Shown here: positions 3,452-6,642 of the stretch, one piece after another
How the letters are laid out: every line of letters begins with the position of its first letter
Numbering within the stretch: position 1 is the first letter of the stretch
From: Neisseria lactamica
Lineage (GTDB): Bacteria; Pseudomonadota; Gammaproteobacteria; Burkholderiales; Neisseriaceae
NCBI GenBank assembly: GCA_001067655.1
Contig: JUNU01000374.1
Coordinates: forward strand, 1-6,642
Direction of reading: 5' to 3'
DNA length: 6,642 nucleotides
The notes under the pieces: generated by a model
What the model saw: only the letters and a program-made list of their open reading frames with translations
Databases searched by the model: none
Told to the model about the DNA's origin: nothing
Program-made: the position numbers and the translations under genes

Positions 3452-5884
3452 CTAATTTGATGGTTTTAATCTAATTGCGGCTCCATCATTTTGAAATTCA
3501 TCTATAAACCAAATGGTACGACGAATGCCACGGGTAGCAGCTACATACGCTAAGCGAAAGACTTCATCTTTAGCGGCCTGGTCATAAGTTTGTGAAAAAA
3601 GTCCGCTGGATTTGTACACGGCATTTCTGAATCTATGATTCAAATCATATCTGCAATCACCACATAGAATTGCAACCTCAGCCTGAAGCCCTTTTGACTG
3701 ATGGAAAGTTAGAAACTTTACTCCGGAGTACCGTCCCGGTTGTTGTCCCAACGCTTTTTTTACCGCATTCAGTATCTTATTGGTTCGCGCCATAACCATC
3801 ACTTTGTTTTGATCAGGATTGTTTAATGATGAAACCCAGTGATATTCAGCAATGATGCGCGATACAATCGTTTGTATATCACTTGTTTTTTTAAAATCTA
3901 TATTTGTAACGACATCGATACCTTGACATCCGGTATCGTTTTCCCTTACCGCTATGGCTTGTTTATCAATTTTATTTTGTACACCTTCCAAGATTTTTTC
4001 GGCATCTTTCAATATGGGCTCAACAGACCGATAATTCTGCATCATCCTATATATGGCCGGTTTCCTTCCCAATTCGGAACTGATGGGAAAATATTTTTCA
4101 AAATTGATAAACAGTTCGGGGGCACTGCCCCTCCATCCGTATATAGACTGCCAGTCATCCCCTATTGCCATAATTGAAGGTGCGATACCGCTTGCAACCA
4201 GTTTCCGATGAATCGCCAACAACCACCGGACAATTTGAGGGGAAATATCCTGAAATTCATCAATCAGTAAATGCCTAAATCCGAGCAGTTGATTTGAAAC
4301 AGGCAAATTTTCAGGATTGCCTGCCCCGTCTAGGAAAAAACGGTTGAAAGTCCATATATTCCGTTTACCCATTTCTTCTTCAAAATACGGCATAAAATAC
4401 TGCAATGCCGTTGCGAAATGATATTCGGCATCAGATTCTTTAAAAACTCTATTATCCGATATGTATTTGACAGGCGTATAAACCTCCATCCCTAGGTTCT
4501 GAATAAAGGACGCCTGTGCAAACAGCAACTCTTCAATCGGGCTTTCTCCAAGTTCTCCTTCCAATTGCACATTGAAACGCGGCACTTCATGTTTAGTAAA
4601 CGTCCTCCCTTCCCGATAAGCAAATTTCAAGCATGTTAAATCTTCTATATTTTCAATATGTAAATAATCGGATGAAATAAAGTCCAAAATAATTTTTTTC
4701 TTAACGGTTAGGGCTTTTTTGAATGGGAAATTACCAGAGACCATCTCTTGCAGGCATGGAAGGTCTTCGCCGTCTTTTGTTCCATGTAAACTGAAAAACA
4801 CCGGAATTAATACCCCGTTGATTTTAATAGCCGCATTAGAATAAAAAGTATATTTTGCCCCTGAAAATTTCTGCCTTGGATGGAGAGTCAAACCAAGATT
4901 TTCAATATCTTCACGCCAACACTCATTCACAGTATCAACAATATTCAAATCCCTTTCTGAAGCTATTTTCAGGATATTGTCTTGATAAGGGGAGTTATTT
5001 TTCGAATTTGCCAGTTTAAATTTCTTGTTTAATACGGACATATCCCAAAGACGCAGAATAGCTTCACGAAAGCCGTCGCAATCAGCAAAGCAACTGCGGT
5101 ATGCCTCCAACAACATTTCCTTTTGTGCGGATGTTATATTGGTTGCAAAAAGATTATCGCAGTCATCCTGTTCGGCTTCGAATCCGTTATTTGCGCCATG
5201 TCCAGAAAACTCAAAAAAATCAACATTCTTATATTGCTTCCTTACTACTGAGAGAAGAGAGGCATGGAAAGTCTTGACCAATTCTTTCAAGATGCTCTCC
5301 ATAGCGACGTCCCTGATGGCACTCCTCTCCTTCCACGTCTGAAACGACAAGACTTTTTGGATTTTTTCCCGCAATTCTACGCATGATGCGCGGGTAAAAG
5401 AAATAACCTTTATTTCCCTGATGTCTATCTTCAGATAGCAGACCATAAAAACAACCCGTAGTACCAATGTGGTGGACTTGCCGGATCCCGCTCCTGCAAT
5501 AACGCTTGAAGCGGGAGAATCGGATAAAATCATTTTCCACTGATCTTCCGTCGGCATCGATACCACCCCTGAATTTGAGGCATTTCGGGTATCCTCCATC
5601 ATTTGCTGCCTCAATTCCTCCGATACAGGAAGTTTCCCCGGTCCGTAAATGGAATGATCTGGTTGAATTTCTGGAATCAGTTTTGAAGAATCGGCGTTAA
5701 TCGTTATTTCCCTGGGACAGGCGATGCCCTGCTGATAACCATGCCGCCTGCCCGACAGATATGAATGCTTCAACACCTTAGCAAAGGAAACTTTTTTAAA
5801 CTTCGTTACCAGCCTTACCCATAATGAAGGGTTGTCTGCAAACAGCCGGAATAGTTCTTTTAACTTTTTTGAATTTCGTTCCAA
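3452..5884 (-). CDS. UvrD/Rep-type superfamily 1A DNA helicase
   Basis: The product has 810 residues and all SF1A motifs in order: Q motif (PTEDQ, 111-115), Walker A (AGAGSGKST, 130-138), Ia (ISFTRASCVEL, 161-171), II (DEFQD, 542-546), III (GDDWQSIYGWRG, 575-586), IV (NYRS, 617-620), V (TFHQSKGLQAEVAIL, 726-740) and VI (YVAATRG, 780-786). An active ATP-driven 3'-5' translocase is expected. It is not housekeeping UvrD or Rep: it has about 110 basic residues before the Q motif and roughly 370 between Ia and II, much more than usual, and motif VI has ATRG where ATRA/LTRA is typical. The insert is AT-rich and includes GESPIEELLFAQASF (447-460). The start is the TTG at 5884: the frame meets a stop at 5927-5929, no ATG lies in between, and AGAGGAGG lies 10 bases upstream. 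It follows the 208-residue gene by 42 bases, so the two are probably cotranscribed. Its substrate and partner are unknown; DNA repair, element maintenance or phage defence are all possible. Confidence 0.92.
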   Translation of the reverse strand: MERNSKKLKELFRLFADNPSLWVRLVTKFKKVSFAKVLKHSYLSGRRHGYQQGIACPREITINADSSKLIPEIQPDHSIYGPGKLPVSEELRQQMMEDTRNASNSGVVSMPTEDQWKMILSDSPASSVIAGAGSGKSTTLVLRVVFMVCYLKIDIREIKVISFTRASCVELREKIQKVLSFQTWKERSAIRDVAMESILKELVKTFHASLLSVVRKQYKNVDFFEFSGHGANNGFEAEQDDCDNLFATNITSAQKEMLLEAYRSCFADCDGFREAILRLWDMSVLNKKFKLANSKNNSPYQDNILKIASERDLNIVDTVNECWREDIENLGLTLHPRQKFSGAKYTFYSNAAIKINGVLIPVFFSLHGTKDGEDLPCLQEMVSGNFPFKKALTVKKKIILDFISSDYLHIENIEDLTCLKFAYREGRTFTKHEVPRFNVQLEGELGESPIEELLFAQASFIQNLGMEVYTPVKYISDNRVFKESDAEYHFATALQYFMPYFEEEMGKRNIWTFNRFFLDGAGNPENLPVSNQLLGFRHLLIDEFQDISPQIVRWLLAIHRKLVASGIAPSIMAIGDDWQSIYGWRGSAPELFINFEKYFPISSELGRKPAIYRMMQNYRSVEPILKDAEKILEGVQNKIDKQAIAVRENDTGCQGIDVVTNIDFKKTSDIQTIVSRIIAEYHWVSSLNNPDQNKVMVMARTNKILNAVKKALGQQPGRYSGVKFLTFHQSKGLQAEVAILCGDCRYDLNHRFRNAVYKSSGLFSQTYDQAAKDEVFRLAYVAATRGIRRTIWFIDEFQNDGAAIRLKPSN

Positions 5885-5889
5885 AATCT

Positions 5890-5902
5890 CATTTCCTCCT
5901 CT
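5890..5902 (-). promoter_or_regulatory. Strong Shine-Dalgarno before the helicase TTG, with a nearby decoy ATG
   Basis: AGAGGAGG (5895-5902) is followed two bases later by an out-of-frame ATG (5890-5892) and ten bases later by the in-frame TTG. The ATG is too close for efficient initiation and would yield only ten codons, stopping at 5860-5862 inside the helicase gene. The arrangement supports TTG as the true start and predicts limited helicase synthesis. Confidence 0.6.
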
Positions 5903-5926
5903 GCAATCATTCCATTTATAATTCCA

Positions 5927-6553
5927 TTATGTCGGCAGTAACCGGATTGTACCGACGTCGGGCGGTGTGCCACGTATGGATGCCGCCCCGGTCCGAGTTT
6001 TGGAATCATACAATATATTGCCTATACGTCCCGCAAAAAGTTTATCCACCCTCCAAGCTATTTCGGCGTCTGTATGCATCCAGAAATTATGCAGTTCTCC
6101 TGCTGAAAGCAATATGCCGAAGGTAAAGGCGGCATCGTAATCTTCGAGACCGGAAACTTCCGGCGGGATGTGGCATCCCGGTGTATCGGTATTGCCGATA
6201 ACGACAATATGGGTATTGATGACGGCACTCCATGAAGGGAAGACCTCCGCATCCTGTAATTCCTTCCTCCGATGTCCGTTTTCTGCGGTCTCGGTAAAAA
6301 ATATTTTTCCATTTTCTTTCTCAATCACGACCCGTTCCGTAACTTTGTCCATCACTTCCTGAGAAAGTAGGGAGTCATCCTGTACACTGAGGCACAAATC
6401 ATATTGCCATCCATTTTCTATGTCATTCAATATGTATTCGTTACAAAGGGGCAGTATGCTGCGCAATTCACAGGTTTCAGTATTCTGCCTGTATCTGATG
6501 AAACGGTCTCTATCCTGTTCTGATGCTCCTGTGATTAGAAGGACTTTACGCAT
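5927..6553 (-). CDS. Unrecognised 208-residue protein upstream of the helicase
   Basis: I do not recognise this family. The ATG at 6553 is supported by AAGGAG six bases upstream; a longer frame to 6637 would begin inside the IS terminal sequence. The protein starts MRKVLLITGASEQDRDRF, a hydrophobic strand and glycine turn like the first beta strand of a Rossmann or P-loop fold, but no Walker A or GxGxxG motif follows. A second hydrophobic strand appears near 112-122 (SAVINTHIVVIGNTD), and the middle (ENGWQYDLCLSVQDDSLLS) is acidic. No signal peptide or membrane segment is visible, so it is probably cytoplasmic. The stop lies 42 bases before the helicase start on the same strand with no terminator between, implying a two-gene operon in which this protein is a regulator, adaptor or effector of the helicase. 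That pairing is inference. Confidence 0.8.
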   Translation of the reverse strand: MRKVLLITGASEQDRDRFIRYRQNTETCELRSILPLCNEYILNDIENGWQYDLCLSVQDDSLLSQEVMDKVTERVVIEKENGKIFFTETAENGHRRKELQDAEVFPSWSAVINTHIVVIGNTDTPGCHIPPEVSGLEDYDAAFTFGILLSAGELHNFWMHTDAEIAWRVDKLFAGRIGNILYDSKTRTGAASIRGTPPDVGTIRLLPT

Positions 6554-6559
6554 ATTTTT

Positions 6560-6565
6560 CTCCTT
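6560..6565 (-). promoter_or_regulatory. Ribosome binding site of the 208-residue gene
   Basis: AAGGAG lies six bases before the ATG at 6553 on the minus strand. This decides the start over the upstream in-frame codon at 6637. Confidence 0.8.
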
Positions 6566-6588
6566 AGTATGGTTAAAAATATCAATAG

Positions 6589-6642
6589 GAGACCTTTGCA
6601 AAATTCCTTCCTCCCCCGATAACCGAAACCCCAACACAGGTT
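6589..6642 (-). mobile_element. Terminal end of an IS1106-like element (continues past the window)
   Basis: From 6589 the sequence reads GAGACCTTTGCAAAA, the terminal inverted repeat I associate with neisserial IS1106-like elements, then a pyrimidine-rich stretch and CCGAAACCCCAACACAGG. In the copies I remember this is the transposase 3' end of the IS, so a transposase gene on the minus strand would lie beyond base 6642. The terminal repeat stops 24 bases short of the AAGGAG of the 208-residue gene, so any promoter for that gene must lie within or across the IS end. Confidence 0.72.

Noticed and set aside
1..6642. CRISPR arrays, tRNA and rRNA genes
   Set aside because: No regularly spaced repeats and no cloverleaf or rRNA-like sequence were seen on either strand.

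Overview
The window looks like accessory DNA from a Neisseria species. Three things point there: a FitA/FitB toxin-antitoxin pair with its characteristic operator, an AG-type DNA uptake sequence (AGGCCGTCTGAA on the minus strand) built into a terminator hairpin, and pieces of an IS1106-like (IS5 family) insertion sequence at both edges. I recognised these families from memory, without a database search. Every intact gene is on the minus strand, so transcription runs from high to low coordinates.

Layout from left to right. Positions 1-53 are the first codons of an IS1106-like transposase (plus strand), cut off and joined at 54 to another IS end that forms a 27-bp-arm hairpin (65-131). Positions 176-831 hold fitB and fitA, sharing one base, with a TGCTATCA/TGATAGCA operator-promoter at 867-895. 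A strong minus-strand terminator (920-962) separates them from a mobilization module: mobA relaxase (1019-2254) and mobC accessory protein (2266-2802). Upstream of mobC are a DUS-containing terminator (2812-2845) and a frameshifted mobC-like paralog (2910-3319). Then come a structured non-coding stretch (3320-3451), a complete 810-residue UvrD/Rep-type superfamily 1 helicase (3452-5884, TTG start), and an unrecognised 208-residue protein (5927-6553) 42 bases upstream of the helicase, apparently in one operon with it. From 6589 to the end an IS1106-like terminal repeat begins.

How the parts may work together: MobC and MobA would form a relaxosome that nicks an origin of transfer and moves the element with a conjugation machine supplied by another element, since no type IV secretion genes are seen here. 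FitAB could stabilise the island by post-segregational killing or act as an autoregulated PIN-RNase module. The helicase and its upstream partner form a separate two-gene cassette. Its function is unknown; a nucleic-acid processing or defence role is only an inference from the helicase and from its place on a mobile island. The two IS copies appear to face the island with their 3' ends in opposite orientation, which resembles a composite-transposon arrangement, but the left copy is rearranged.
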